DNA of 64,000 nt, from positions 96,894,993-96,958,992 of the forward strand of contig OV884059.1 in the NCBI GenBank assembly GCA_930367215.1, in the 5' to 3' direction. The position numbers were made by a program, and so were the translations under genes. The first letter of the stretch is position 1. Each line of letters begins with the position of its first letter. This DNA comes from Pollenia angustigena. Its lineage: Eukaryota; Arthropoda; Insecta; Diptera; Polleniidae. Below the pieces are notes generated by a model that had not been told where the DNA came from, ran no database searches, and was given only the letters and a program-made list of their open reading frames with translations. Positions 11,411-21,319 of the stretch are shown piece by piece.

Positions 11411-11594
11411 TAATGCCCGTAATTTCTACAAAAAGAAATCTAGCTGTGTATAGAAGTCTATGGTGTAAAAGCAGCCACATTTTAAAAGAAAACTGAAGGT
11501 TAAACACGTTGGCCACATGTTGGTTGAAATAGGTAAATTTAACTGTTAGGTACGAACACGACCAGCTTTCTTTTTGTAGAAATTACGGGCATTA
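11411..11594. mobile_element. 184-bp MITE with long near-perfect TIRs
   Basis: The left end TAATGCCCGTAATTTCTACA is an exact inverted copy of the right end, and perfect complementarity runs for 28 bp before diverging. No target duplication is obvious. The interior of about 125 bp is non-coding. The perfect arms suggest recent origin or selection for the hairpin. Confidence 0.75.
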
Positions 11595-11796
11595 GGAGGG
11601 TAAACTCATTCTGGGAAGGTGTTACAATCAAGTTTATCTAAAAGACCACAAATATATATAACACAAATGTATTCTATTGATTACCAATTACTTACTGCAA
11701 AAACTTGGTATTTTAAACATTTTTTCAAAGACCTGGCAATCGTTAGCTTTTAGCATTAGCTTTTAGTGTTAAGTAATCAGGAAAAAGTAAAAATAC

Positions 11797-12000
11797 TACT
11801 TCCAATTTTATTGAAAGAACTAATGAGTTTTACAAGGGAAGTCCCAAAATGAAAGCATTTAAATGTAAGTCATTATTTTTCACCTACATACATCTGAAAA
11901 TAAGTAGTTATAGAAGAAGTTAAAGTAGTTATATAGAAGAAAGCTACTAAATAATGAGTGAAAGAAGCTATACATTTTAAAGAGTAGGCGAAGTTTTTAC
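11797..12000 (+). repeat. Family C repeat, 5' truncated
   Basis: It matches 50080-50275 (landmarks TTTTACAAGGGA, GTCCCAAAATGAA, GTAAGTCATTATTTTT and GTAGGCGAAGT). The right end GTAGGCGAAGTTTTTAC is the inverse of the left end of the longer copy. The left terminus is lost here. Confidence 0.6.
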
Positions 12001-12323
12001 CGGATAGCTGATCTTGCAATATTTGTTCAAGCATTGTTATAATATTCCGTTGCTATGTAAATTAATCACTAATGTTTTGTTCACTCACTTGTGGTAGTTT
12101 GACCCGATTTCAGCAGCTCGTAATATAGACAAAGAATTACATCGATGGACGTTACTATTAATACGCAAACCTTTTTTCGGCGCTTTGGATCGAATATGCA
12201 AATTCGTCTTTCAACATTAGAGGAGCTCCGAATAACTATGCAGGTTTTTCAAAAATTGACTATAATCTTTATTGTGCTATTATTTTCATTATCCATGAAT
12301 AAGACAAAGAAAAATTAAAAAAC

Positions 12324-12363
12324 ATATCGTCGCAGGAATTAGAGAACGCTGTAACTGACAAAA
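12324..12363. repeat. Left arm of an inverted repeat flanking the mariner-like element
   Basis: The 40-bp segment with landmarks ATCGTCGCAGGAATTAGAGA and AACTGACAAAA is repeated inverted at 13586-13628 with only two or three differences. The pair brackets the mariner-like copy 1, so it may be the TIR pair of an older host element into which it inserted. Confidence 0.6.
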
Positions 12364-12490
12364 CATAAATTATTCACCAGAGCCAAAAAAAACCCTGTAT
12401 GAAAGAAAGTAGAAAAAAGTTCATATCACAAAAACTATACAACTTAGGAACATAATTTTAAAAACGTATTTTTATTTTTTCTCGCTTTAT

Positions 12491-13420
12491 ATCGGGTGAT
12501 TTTTTAAGCTATTATCTTTTTGGCAACACTGGTTTAAACAGTTGACGCTCGTTTCGTGTTTTGTTTCACTGTCAAACATCATCAGTTTGGTCTATAATTT
12601 AACCATGAATCGTCTTACGAACGAACAACGCTTGCAAATTATTGAATTTTATTACCAAAATGCGTGCTCTGTTAAGAAAGTTCATCGCGTGCTTCTTGTG
12701 TTCAGCGACGAAGCTCATTTTTGGCTCAATGGGTACGTTAATAAGCAGAATTGTCGATTTTGGAGTGAAGATCAGCCAGAAGCATTGCAAGAGCTACCAA
12801 TGCATCCAGAAATAGTCACAGTTTGGTGCGGTTTATGGGCTGGGGCATCATTGGACCGTACTTCTTCAAAGATGATGCGAATCGTAACGTAACTGTGAAT
12901 GGTGAGCGCTACCGTGAGGTGATATCCAACTTTTTTTGCCCAAAATGCAAGAGCGTGACTTGCATGACATGTGGTTTCAACAAGACGGTGCCACATACCA
13001 CAGAGCACGCTTAACAATGGACTTATTGAGAGGCCAGTTCGGTGAACTATTTATTTCACGTTCGGGACCGGTCAATTGGCCGCCTAGATCGTGCGATATA
13101 ACGCCTTTTGACTATTTTTTGTTCGGCTATGTTAAAGCTCATGTCTATACACACATACCCGCTTCAATTGACGCATTGGAAGACAACATTGAAGCATTTA
13201 TTCATGAGATGCCGGCCTAAATATTGGAAAGAGTATGCTACAATTGGACTAAGCGGATGGACCATTTGAGGCGCAGTCACGGTCAACATTTGCATGAAAT
13301 AATCTTCAAACATTAAATTATATGGACCGTACTATCGATTCAAATAAAGATATCATACATTTTTTCTGAATTTTATGTGTTTTTTTTAACTTTCCTATAG
13401 CTCTTAAAAAATCACCTGAT
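12491..13420 (+). mobile_element. Mariner-like (IS630/Tc1) element, copy 1 of family M
   Basis: Both ends read TATATC(A/G)GGTGATTTTTTAA when viewed inward, and TA flanks each side. The element is about 930 bp and carries a broken transposase (12605-13316). Two other copies at 28613-29493 and 30124-31041 share the same ends and interior. It sits between inverted repeats at 12324-12363 and 13586-13628. Confidence 0.85.
12605..13316 (+). pseudogene. Mariner-like transposase pseudogene, copy 1 (internally deleted)
   Basis: The reading starts at ATG 12605 with an N-terminal helix-turn-helix beginning (MNRLTNEQRLQIIEFYYQN). After about 35 residues it jumps directly to the catalytic block VFSDEAHFWLNGYVNKQN. 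A complete relative (compare 24564-25503) has more than 100 residues between these points, so most of the DNA-binding region is deleted. The first catalytic Asp (FSDEAH) is present. A two-base loss near 12843 shifts frame, another shift follows near 12940, and a stop interrupts HEMPA*ILERV. The second Asp (WFQQDGATYH) and third Asp (CDITPFDYF) are legible in the third frame. The canonical stop is kept at 13314-13316. It cannot encode active transposase. Confidence 0.85.
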
Positions 13421-13585
13421 ATATTGGCTCTAATAATTTCCTCTCAACTCTATTATTCCCGGTGATTCTGCGGCTAACAGCTTTTATTTTTTTTTTGCGT
13501 AAGTTAATTTTTTCATCATACAAATATGGGACCAAGAAACAGTATTTTTTTCTGATAAAAATAATGCAAACAAACGTATTTTCGA

Positions 13586-13628
13586 TTTTTTGTCAGTTGC
13601 AGTGTTCTCTAATTCCTGCGACGATATA
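13586..13628. repeat. Right arm of the inverted repeat flanking the mariner-like element
   Basis: It is the inverted partner of 12324-12363 (landmark CTCTAATTCCTGCGACGAT). See that entry. Confidence 0.6.
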
Positions 13629-13629
13629 T

Positions 13630-15262
13630 AATAAAAAATATCGTTTCGGTTTTAGGTAAAATAAGTTATAATAAGTTCAATGATTTGCCCAATGTAAATT
13701 AAAAAAAAGAATCACATTGTCACAAATACTGTTTAAGGTGTTATGATACTTTCTATTTTTTGTATTGGATTTTTTTAGGATTGACTGAATGAAACAACAA
13801 ATGCGAGAGAGGACAAGAAATACAATTTGATAAAATGTAAACAAAACAAACAATACTGCCCACGTTTTTTCCCCACAAAAAACCGTCATTAAAGCTAAAA
13901 ATCGCAAAAAAAAAAGTTAAAAACCGTTTCTTTCGATCAAAAACTAAAAAAAATGGCAACAGTGCTAACAATTAATCTGGAAATGTCAATTTTAAGTAAA
14001 AAAATTTTATATTTTTTTTGACAGTCTTAGATTATTTATCGATAACACATGTATATTTGTTTGACATTTCAAGATTTTTTATGATGTAATCATACTCTTT
14101 ACACTTAGTCAGTTTTCCTATGCAAATATATTTGCACTGTTCTCCAATATAGAAAAAATACAAAAAATAGCAAGTATCATAACAGCTTAACATTAGGGAA
14201 ATAATAAAAGCAAGTTTTGTTGCCTTAGCTGATCTTTCGGGGCCGATACAGTTTCAAATCGGGTTTTAAGGAGCAATTAGTTTTAAGAGCTTGATAAAAA
14301 AAAGGTGTTAGAATAGTTCACAAAGAAACTGGAGTTTTCATATTTTAACAACATAATGAAGATCCTTTTAAACAAGCTACAAACTAGAAGAATTATATTT
14401 GTGGTGTTTGGTATCACATTCTTAAAAGATTTTTGCAAATTCACCGAACAAATAGAACATTTTCAATCCTGTGCCCATGTTCTGGAATTCTCGCGTCGAG
14501 AAACTTTTCGATTTAAATGTGTGAAATTAAACAAAAATGCCATATATTTAAACAAACAGCTGTTTTTCTCATTAAACCTGTGTCTGTACTTTTTTTGGCG
14601 AGTACTAGCTGTCACGTAAGGAAATTACTCGCCAATTTACAGAAAAAGTATGTCTGTAACGTTTTTGTGAGAAGAGTTCTCGCTTTGAACTGTCAAATAA
14701 ACTCACGAATAATAATGGGGCGAGAAAAAATTTTAACACTAAAAAACAATTAAAAATGCAAAATACAAAAAATAATAATAATAATATTTTGTTCCTGTTT
14801 GTTTTAATTATTTTGGTTTTTAAAATTTTTATAAAATATATGAATGTTTTAAAAGTTCGTTTCCAAACAACAAACATTAAAGTCGTACTTTAAGATTATT
14901 TGGTAAAGCCGACGGTTGTATTTTCGCCTTCTATTTATTTTAATAGGACTATTTTTAAAACTGTGACGATTGCGCCAAAGAGCAACAAAGCTGCCCGAAA
15001 ATTAAAAAAAAAAATGGGGAAAGTTTGCGAATATTCGCGAAAAGTTTTTGTGTTTGAAACAAGCCATAGAATTTATTAAAACTCCCTTAAACTATTAGGA
15101 ATAGCAAAAATTCGTTAAAACTGCAAATAATCAGAAAGATATACAGGAGAAAATTTCGTCTACAAATAAGAAACAAACGCTAAAATTTATTTGAAAACTA
15201 TATAAAAAAAATGTTTAATATAACATAAATAGCGTTAAAAGAAGTACAAACTTTTTTTAACG
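13630..15262. other. No recognised feature
   Basis: AT-rich with long A and T runs. A small hairpin-like pair GGCGAGTA...TACTCGCC is near 14598-14634. No gene is supported; the open frames here are lysine/phenylalanine-rich products of composition. Confidence 0.45.
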
Positions 15263-15272
15263 CCTTAAAAAC

Positions 15273-15779
15273 CAGGGTTCAGAAAATACACATATTATAC
15301 ACACAATGTACTGTTCAAAAGCAACACAACATATTTGAATTTACATAACAATTATGTGTGTCTCTAAACTTTGTACGGTGCCGAACACAATCACGATTGT
15401 GCTGTGTTTTAACTTTGGATTGCGTACACGGACATGTGTGGTTTTTGAAAATATTATCCCAAAAATACCATAGCACTTTAGATTTAAAATATTTTTCATA
15501 TGCTTTTGAGCTCAATTAAATACTCTATCCGCTAGTAGCAGTAAAATACCTATAAAATATCAAAAGATATGGCTTGCTAAGTTAGGAAAATTATGTGGGT
15601 CTAATCTATTGAACAGGAGTGTATTATAGCAAAACACAATCGTGGTGATGTTCGGTACCGTAGAAAAGTAAGATAATTGTTATGTTAATTCAAATATGTA
15701 TGTCATGTTGCTTTGAGCTGTGTTTGTTTACATGAATGTGCGAGATTTGTATACAGTGTGTGAATTTTTCTGAACTCTG
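15273..15779. mobile_element. hAT-type MITE with 8-bp target duplication
   Basis: The left end CAGGGTTCAGAAAATACACA pairs with the right end (inverted CAGAGTTCAGAAAAATTCAC). Subterminal inverted blocks at about 15312-15410 and 15625-15730 extend the arms (landmark ATAACAATTAT and a GTGCCGAACACAATC segment). Flanks TTAAAAAC (15265-15272) and TTAAAGAC (15780-15787) match at 7 of 8 bases. This is the hAT pattern. It is non-coding. Confidence 0.75.
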
Positions 15780-16049
15780 TTAAAGACAGAGCATTCCACT
15801 TTTTCCCGTCAAATCACAAATACATGCGCCATTTTACAAGGTGGTATTTTTTTTCTGTTGGTATTTAAAAACATAAATAAAATTTTCTTCTTTGCATTTT
15901 TAATAAAAATAAAATATCTAATTAACAAAATTTTGTTTGTCGTGCTTAATTTCTAACTTTCATTCTAAAAACACTGAAATCTTATGTTAATGGGATAAGC
16001 TTTTCCAATGCACATTTCACTGGTTGCTTAGGCCAGATCATCAGGAAAC

Positions 16050-17190
16050 GGCGGTGCGCAAAATGACCCCAGGAAATATGGCCCCAAAAGGTAAATGAAA
16101 AACGGCCCCAAAATTTTACATGAGACACAACAACACGCAATTTTGGCGCAATTTTTTTGTTTTTTTTGGGGTTATTTTTCATTATTTCGTTAGGGTGTTT
16201 TTGCATTTTAAGTGGAATGAAAAATGACCCCAATAGCAAGGAATTAAAAATGGCCCCAAATAAAATCACAATTTTTACTTTGGGGCTATTTTTCATCTAC
16301 TAATAAAAAATGCAAGTTTAAAGAAATGAAAAATCACCCCAAACATTTTTACACAAATTTTATAAAATTCTATGTAAAAGTTTCTAGGGATAACATAAAA
16401 AACCCGAATTCTTATACCAAAGTAGAGAAAATCCTTGCCGGATATGCAGATATGCTTAAGTAAGCGAAGCCGGTGTTTGTTATACCATAGAGGAAAAAAT
16501 CCTTGAGCCCGGCCGAAGGCCGGCTATTACGAGAAGAGTTCGTTTTACCATAGAAAAGAAAATCCTTGCGCCCAGCCGAAGGCCGTCTATGTAGGGAAGC
16601 TTTAGTGAGCGAAGCCAGTGTTCGTTATACCAAAGAGAAGAAAATCCTTTCACCCGGCCGAAGGCCGGCTATACAGAGAAACTTTAGTTAGCGAAGCCAG
16701 TGCTCGTTATACCATAGAGAAAAAAATCTTTGCGCCCGGCCGAAGGCCGGCTATAACGTAGAGCTTTAGTAAGCAAAGCCAGTGTTCGTTATACCATAGA
16801 GAAAAAACCCTTGTGTATGGCCGAAAGCCGAAAGTGCTATCAATCGTACGATTTTTAAAACCAAAACTGTATAATTATCCGGATTTTGAAATCGGGATTC
16901 TAAATTTGGGATTTTTAGTTTTGGGCATATGAACTCCACCGAAAATGTTAAATGTCACTTTCTTTGTGTTCTTTTTTGGGGTTAAAATTCATTATAAATT
17001 TTGAGGTGATTTTTCATAATGAAGAATAACCCCAAATTTAGGGTCATATTTCATTTTATTTTTAGGGTTATTTTTCATTTTTTTGGGGTAATTTTTCATT
17101 AAAAAAATGGGGCCATGTTGCATTATGAAAAATAGTCCCAAATTTGGGGTCAATTTTCATTTATTTTTTGGGGCCATATTTCGCAGCGCC
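16050..17190. mobile_element. Mutator-like non-autonomous element with 9-bp target duplication
   Basis: It interrupts repeat R, and TCAGGAAAC occurs on both sides (16041-16049 and 17191-17199), an exact 9-bp TSD. The ends GGCGGTGCGCAAAATG and, inverted, GGCGCTGCGAAATATG are imperfect TIRs. Both subterminal zones (16060-16350, 16960-17180) are packed with inverted copies of a GGGGCCATTTTTCATT-like word. The centre is an ~82-bp tandem array. A 9-bp TSD is characteristic of the Mutator superfamily; this is inference because no transposase is present. Confidence 0.7.
16430..16835 (+). repeat. Tandem array of ~82-bp units with GGCCGAAGGCC hairpins
   Basis: The word CCGGCCGAAGGCCGG or a near variant recurs at about 16511, 16573, 16656, 16738 and 16817, spaced 62, 83, 82 and 80 bp. 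Each unit also has an AAGCGAAGCCAGTG-type segment and a GTTATACCATAGAG segment. The 62-bp unit has lost about 20 bp containing the AAGCGAAGCC segment. CCGGCC-GAA-GGCCGG is a perfect stem with a 3-base loop. Confidence 0.8.
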
Positions 17191-17499
17191 TCAGGAAACA
17201 TCATCCGAAGATTTTAGAAAAACTAAGGATAATTTAGAAATACAACTGTTAAGCGAATAAGAATTATAAGCAACAGTTTTACTTGCAACAATATCAAAGC
17301 TGAAACAAAAACAACAATAAACAGTGAGTTTATCTCTTCTTACATTCCCCCCAACAATTGGTTGGTATTCTCACAACATTAATTGTACTTGGTAGTAGGT
17401 TAAGAAAAAACTAAATGAAAACAAAAACAGCTTGTTTTATTGTTTTCGCAAATAAAGGAGTTAAGCACGACAAACAAAATCTTGTAAATTAAAAATTTT

Positions 17500-17808
17500 G
17501 TATTCCCAAAAATTACTTTGAAAATAAAATATTTTTTAATTTCTATTTATTCGAGGTTATTTTTATAAAGCAGATTATTAATTTTAATTTATCGAATTTT
17601 CGCAACTCCTTTGTGATACGTCTTAAGGATATCTTAACAACAATATCTAACATAAAAAAAAATTAACAACATTTTCAAAATATACAAAAATTGACAATAT
17701 TTGAAAAAATATGTATGCCAAGTTGGCCAACAAAATATTTAAATTTAGTCTATTATAGTTTTTAAAATTTGGTTTTAGCTTCCGTTTTTTTTTTTTTATA
17801 AACTAAAT
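17500..17808. other. No recognised feature
   Basis: AT-rich flank between repeat R copy 1 and the hAT relic; nothing else seen. Confidence 0.4.
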
Positions 17809-17904
17809 GCTTATAACTAGTGCTGGGATACTAACGATATTTTCTACTATCGATATTTATCGATAGTTCAGATTTCACTATCGATATATCGACATGACTA
17901 TCGA

Positions 17905-19309
17905 CTGAATGTTTGTACTTGTGCAGGAAAACTTTACTTTTTTTTATAAGGCTACTGTCCGTTCTTTTTATCACTTTATTGAATGTATGAGACGTATGTA
18001 TATTAGGGTGGTTACAAGAAATCAATGTTCGACTTTCCATCGACGCAACCCCCTAATAAGTGCCAATAGCATAAAAAATGCGATCGACAAAGCTTCAGTT
18101 TAATTGGATAACGCTAACATGTGCCTCATTGATAATAAATTAAGGAAAAACAGCGATCTTTCACTAAAATTCGGATTTCCTTGCCTTTATAACCGAAACC
18201 ATTCATTCTAGGAACCTAAGTAGAGTCTTGTTTTATAGGAAATTTTATTCTTATTAATTTTGATATGGGTAGTTTTGTTCCTTATATCAATAGATAAAGT
18301 GATATTTAGCATTAATTAAGGACAAAGAAATACGAATTTTAGGGAAAAATCACTGTTTTTTCCTAAGTTATGCTCAATGAGGCACGTGTTGGCGTTATCT
18401 GATTAAGCTTAAACTTTGTTAATCAGATTTTCTAGGCTTTTGGCACATTTAAGAGGGAAGCACCAAAAGATAGCCCCCAAAAAAAATTTACCATATCTTG
18501 TAACGGCCCTAATAGGGTGGTTACCAGAAATCAATGCTGGATTTTTCGTCGGGGCACACCCCTAATATCTGCCAATAGGATAGAAAATGCGATAACACTA
18601 ACATGTGTCTCATTGAGCATTAATTAAGAAAAACAGCGATTTTTCACTAAAATTCGTATTTTTTAATCTTTATAACCGAAACCATTCATTCTAGGAACCT
18701 AAGTCGAGTCTAGTTTTATAGGAAATTTTATTCTTATTAATTTTGATTTTAATAGTTTTGTTCCTTTTACCAATAGATAAAGAGATATTTAGCATTACAT
18801 AAGGACAAAGAAATACGATTTTCCACTAAAATTTGTATTTCTTAGTCCTTAATTAATGCTAAATATCACTTTATCTATTGGTATAAGGAACAAAACTATC
18901 AATATCAAAATTAATAAGAATAAAATTTCCTATAAATCAAGACTCTACTTAGGTTCCTAGAATGAATCGTTTCGGTTATAAAGGCAAGGAAATACGAATT
19001 GTAATGAAAAATCGCTGTTTTTCCTTAATTTATTCTCAATGAGGCACATGTGAGCGTTATCTGATTAAGCTGAAACTTTGTAGTTCGCATATTTTATGCT
19101 ATTGGGACATATTAGGGGGTTGCGCTGATGGAAAATTCAACATTGATTTCTTGTAACCACCCTAATGTATATACGCACGTTATTTTATATGGCAGTTTTT
19201 TAAAAATTGATAAGTACCTTTCCGAAGGAACCGAAGTAACAGGGAGTATAAGATATTCCATTGCAACTTTAAAAAATTTTCTAAACTCTAAACCCAAAAA
19301 GGTAATCAA
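17905..19309 (-). pseudogene. hAT transposase C-terminal (dimerisation) remnant, split by a MITE
   Basis: Reading the minus strand from 19309, the peptide AMEYLILPVTSVPSERYLSI matches the hAT C-terminal dimerisation block, whose usual core is a YL-x-IP-x-TSVPSER-x-FS pattern. The frame stops making sense at 19173, where a MITE begins. Beyond the MITE (17995 down to about 17905) KVIKRTDSSLIKKSKVFLHK resembles the continuation of that domain, where hAT proteins have an R-x-L...V..L.FLH segment. The two halves differ by one base in phase, so the gene was already decayed or drifted later. The N-terminal BED finger and RNase-H-like catalytic parts are not recognisable upstream. Confidence 0.55.
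18004..19164. mobile_element. hAT-type MITE with long arms and perfect 8-bp target duplication
   Basis: The ends TAGGGTGGTTACAAGAAATC and its inverse are perfect, and the arms stay similar for about 320 bp. Exact flanks ATGTATAT lie at 17996-18003 and 19165-19172. There is an extra internal copy of the arm in direct orientation (about 18515-18815), so the 1161-bp element holds three arm units: two forward and one reverse. TAGGG-type ends with an 8-bp TSD are standard for hAT. No coding frame is present. Confidence 0.9.
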
Positions 19310-19584
19310 TTAAGTGGACTTATCCTGTAATGGTCGTGCATTGTTTCGTCCTATGCTTGCAATTGCATTTGAATTTGCATTTTTTTTACAACATTACAAA
19401 TATATTTGACATTTCAGTCCCTATATAAACATGTACATATTCCGACTTAAAGGCCTTTAATTAGCAGTAAAAAGCACTGCTAAGCAATCCATACCACTAA
19501 CCATTCTTGTTGTTTGTATTCATTGCTGTAATTCAGCGCGAATTAGTAATAGCATGTACAAATTTGCGGCAAAAACTGTGTGTG

Positions 19585-20293
19585 CATCGGGATTGATTTT
19601 AGAAATCATCGGGATTTTGAAATCCCGATCACGAAATTCCGGGATTTCTGGATCCCGGGATTTCGGGATTTTTCAGGATTATTTTTAAATAAACAACATT
19701 TTTTATTTGTTTATGAATTTTCAAAAGGTATTATATATATTTTAAAAGATTTTATTATTCGTGCTTAATTCCCAATTTTTGTTCTTGATAAAAACACTGA
19801 AATTTATTGTTGATGGGATAAGCTATTCCTATGCGTATTTCACTGGTTGCTTAGGCCAGATCGTCAGGAAACTTCATCCATAAAGATTTTAGAAAAAAGA
19901 TATTAAACCAAATTATTATATGTAAAATATATTTTTAAAAAAGCAAAATAATAAAAATAAATAAGAACATTCAAAAAAAAATTTGCCCCTCCCCTCCTAG
20001 ATTTTATCCTGGCTACGCCCATGTATTCGTGTATTGTCATCGGGAATATGTATGCCTGCAAAGTTTCATCCATTTGCATTGAGTATATGGCGGTTAAATT
20101 AACGTTACAAGATTTGATTTTCCGAAGTGAAGCTAAAGAAAAGGTTTTAAAAATACAACTGATATATAATTTTAAATAATTTTTTTTTTATATAGAGTAT
20201 AAAAATTCAATAAAAACTAACCTTTTTGTACACAAAAGTTGATATATTAAAAATCCCGAATCGATTCGAGATTTCCCGTTTGGCATCCCTAGT
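19585..20293. repeat. CGGGATTT-rich inverted segment
   Basis: From 19585 to 19685 the word CGGGATTT or its inverse occurs about eight times. An inverted partner (ATCCCGAATCGATTCGAGAT, then CCCGTTTGGCATCCCTA) lies at 20252-20293. This may be another element nested in the hAT relic, with R copy 2 inside it, but I cannot fix a target duplication. Confidence 0.4.
19742..19930 (+). repeat. Repeat family R, copy 2 (3' truncated)
   Basis: It begins AAAAGATTTTATTATTCGTG and CTTAATTCCC, passes GATGGGATAAGCTATTCC and GGTTGCTTAGGCCAGATC, and stops after about 190 bp. The terminal word and core match the other copies. Confidence 0.65.
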
Positions 20294-20402
20294 GTGTATA
20301 GCTGCTGTGAGATGTCTTCATAGCTGTTTTTTAAATAAAAAATATCGATATTTATATTTTTCCTATTGATATTTTCTATAGTTGCCCTGCACTACCTATA
20401 AC

Positions 20403-20705
20403 TATGACCTATATTGCCTGCATCTGTCTTATAATTATTTCTTAATAAATTTGGAACCTTTATTATTTGAAGCATTTCTTACAAATATCTGAGTTTAAAA
20501 TTGGGACATTCTCAAAATCTGAATAATGGTTTGAATTAGCACAGTGGGATGCTAATGCTGTTTTTTGTGATGTTGTATAGTATTTATTATTCTGGTCCGA
20601 TTTATGTCCAGCAATTCTTGTTTTAAGTTTATTTTTTGTAGTTCCTTATAATAATTTAAAAATAGAATATTTCATGGATTTTTCTGTGCTTACTTGGGTA
20701 TTTAT
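20403..20705. other. No recognised feature
   Basis: AT-rich spacer between the hAT relic and the piggyBac relic. Confidence 0.4.
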
Positions 20706-20711
20706 GTTTAA

Positions 20712-21315
20712 CCTTCATAAAGTATTCGGGTCAAATTTGACCCATTTTGAAGTACAAGTTAAATTTTTCTAAGAGTGACTGACTTAAATTTTTTATATTT
20801 TATGACTTTTATTTAATTTTAAATGCCAACAACTACGTTAGGTTTTCAGAAAAAAATCTTTGCGAAAAAAATATTTGTAAATTGTTTGCACTTAAGGTCT
20901 TTGAGTCATATTTGACCTGCAGCAAAATTCTTGAATTTTCGTTAGAGATTTCCAGTTGTTAATAATTTTTTTTCCACCTCCAGTGACATGCGTTATTTTG
21001 AAGATGACTTATAATGAAGGTTAATGTGTATTTGGTATTGATTGGGCTGAAGTTGGCGACAACGAAATTTCGCATTTATTGGTTCTCTAGTTAGCGGAAT
21101 TGTACAGATCAAATAATGCAAGTACAGACAGTTTGTGGGATGTTGTTGAAGGAAACCCTATTTTAAGCGCAATATACTGAATAAATCTAGAAATAAAATA
21201 TCAACTTTAAAAATATACTTAACTGAAAAAAGTGAGTTTTTATATAAAATTTTCTATTTGGGTAGATTTGACCCGAAGACCGTTAACGTCAGGAAATTTG
21301 AAGACTTTATGAAGG
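20712..21315 (+). mobile_element. piggyBac-like element relic (TTAA-flanked)
   Basis: TTAA occurs at 20708-20711 and 21316-21319. The ends CCTTCATAAAGTATTCGGG and, inverted, CCTTCATAAAGTCTTCAAAT share their first 12 bases. Just inside the left end is the perfect palindrome GGGTCAAATTTGACCC, and near the right end GGGTAGATTTGACCC. A transposase scrap lies at 21069-21180. TTAA target duplication and the protein match both point to piggyBac. Confidence 0.7.
21069..21180 (+). pseudogene. piggyBac transposase fragment
   Basis: The frame from 21103 reads YRSNNASTDSLWDVVEGNPI and then reaches a stop at 21178. This resembles the conserved N-terminal part of the DDE_Tnp_1_7 (piggyBac) domain, where a hydrophobic FIGLL-x-LxG-VYRSN stretch is followed by S-x-LW and GRPIF. 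The preceding FIGSLVSGI is in another frame, so there is a frameshift around 21100. Only about 40 of the usual 550-600 residues are legible; catalytic aspartates are absent. Confidence 0.5.
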
Positions 21316-21319
21316 TTAA

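Larger units (their letters stand above)
15925..17485 (+). repeat. Repeat family R, copy 1 (split by a Mutator-like element)
   Basis: The ends are inverted: AAATTTTGTTTGTCGTGCTTAA at the left (given in two halves AAATTTTGTTT and GTCGTGCTTAA) and TTAAGCACGACAAACAAAAT at the right. The core word GGTTGCTTAGGCCAGATC is shared by five copies in this window (here, 19742-19930, 32617-32770 reversed, 38262-38440 and 51900-52345 reversed). A 1.14-kb element is inserted at 16050-17190. Superfamily is unknown; no coding frame is seen. Confidence 0.7.
17818..20394 (-). mobile_element. hAT element relic with nested insertions
   Basis: The left end TAGTGCTGGGATACTA and the right end, inverted TAGTGCAGGGCAACTATAG, are similar TIRs. 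Flanks CTTATAAC (17810-17817) and CCTATAAC (20395-20402) match at 7 of 8 bases, the hAT-type TSD. Minus-strand remnants of a hAT transposase C-terminus lie at 19309-19173 and 17995-17905. A hAT MITE (18004-19164) and an R copy (19742-19930) are inserted in it. Both ends are rich in ATCGATA words. Confidence 0.7.

Noticed and set aside
16430..16835. Considered as a CRISPR-like array
   Set aside because: Unit lengths vary, there are no unique spacers, and the context is an insect transposon.
17830..17900. Clustered TATCGATA words considered as DREF/BEAF-like binding sites
   Set aside because: They lie in the terminal zone of the hAT relic, where such words are part of the element.
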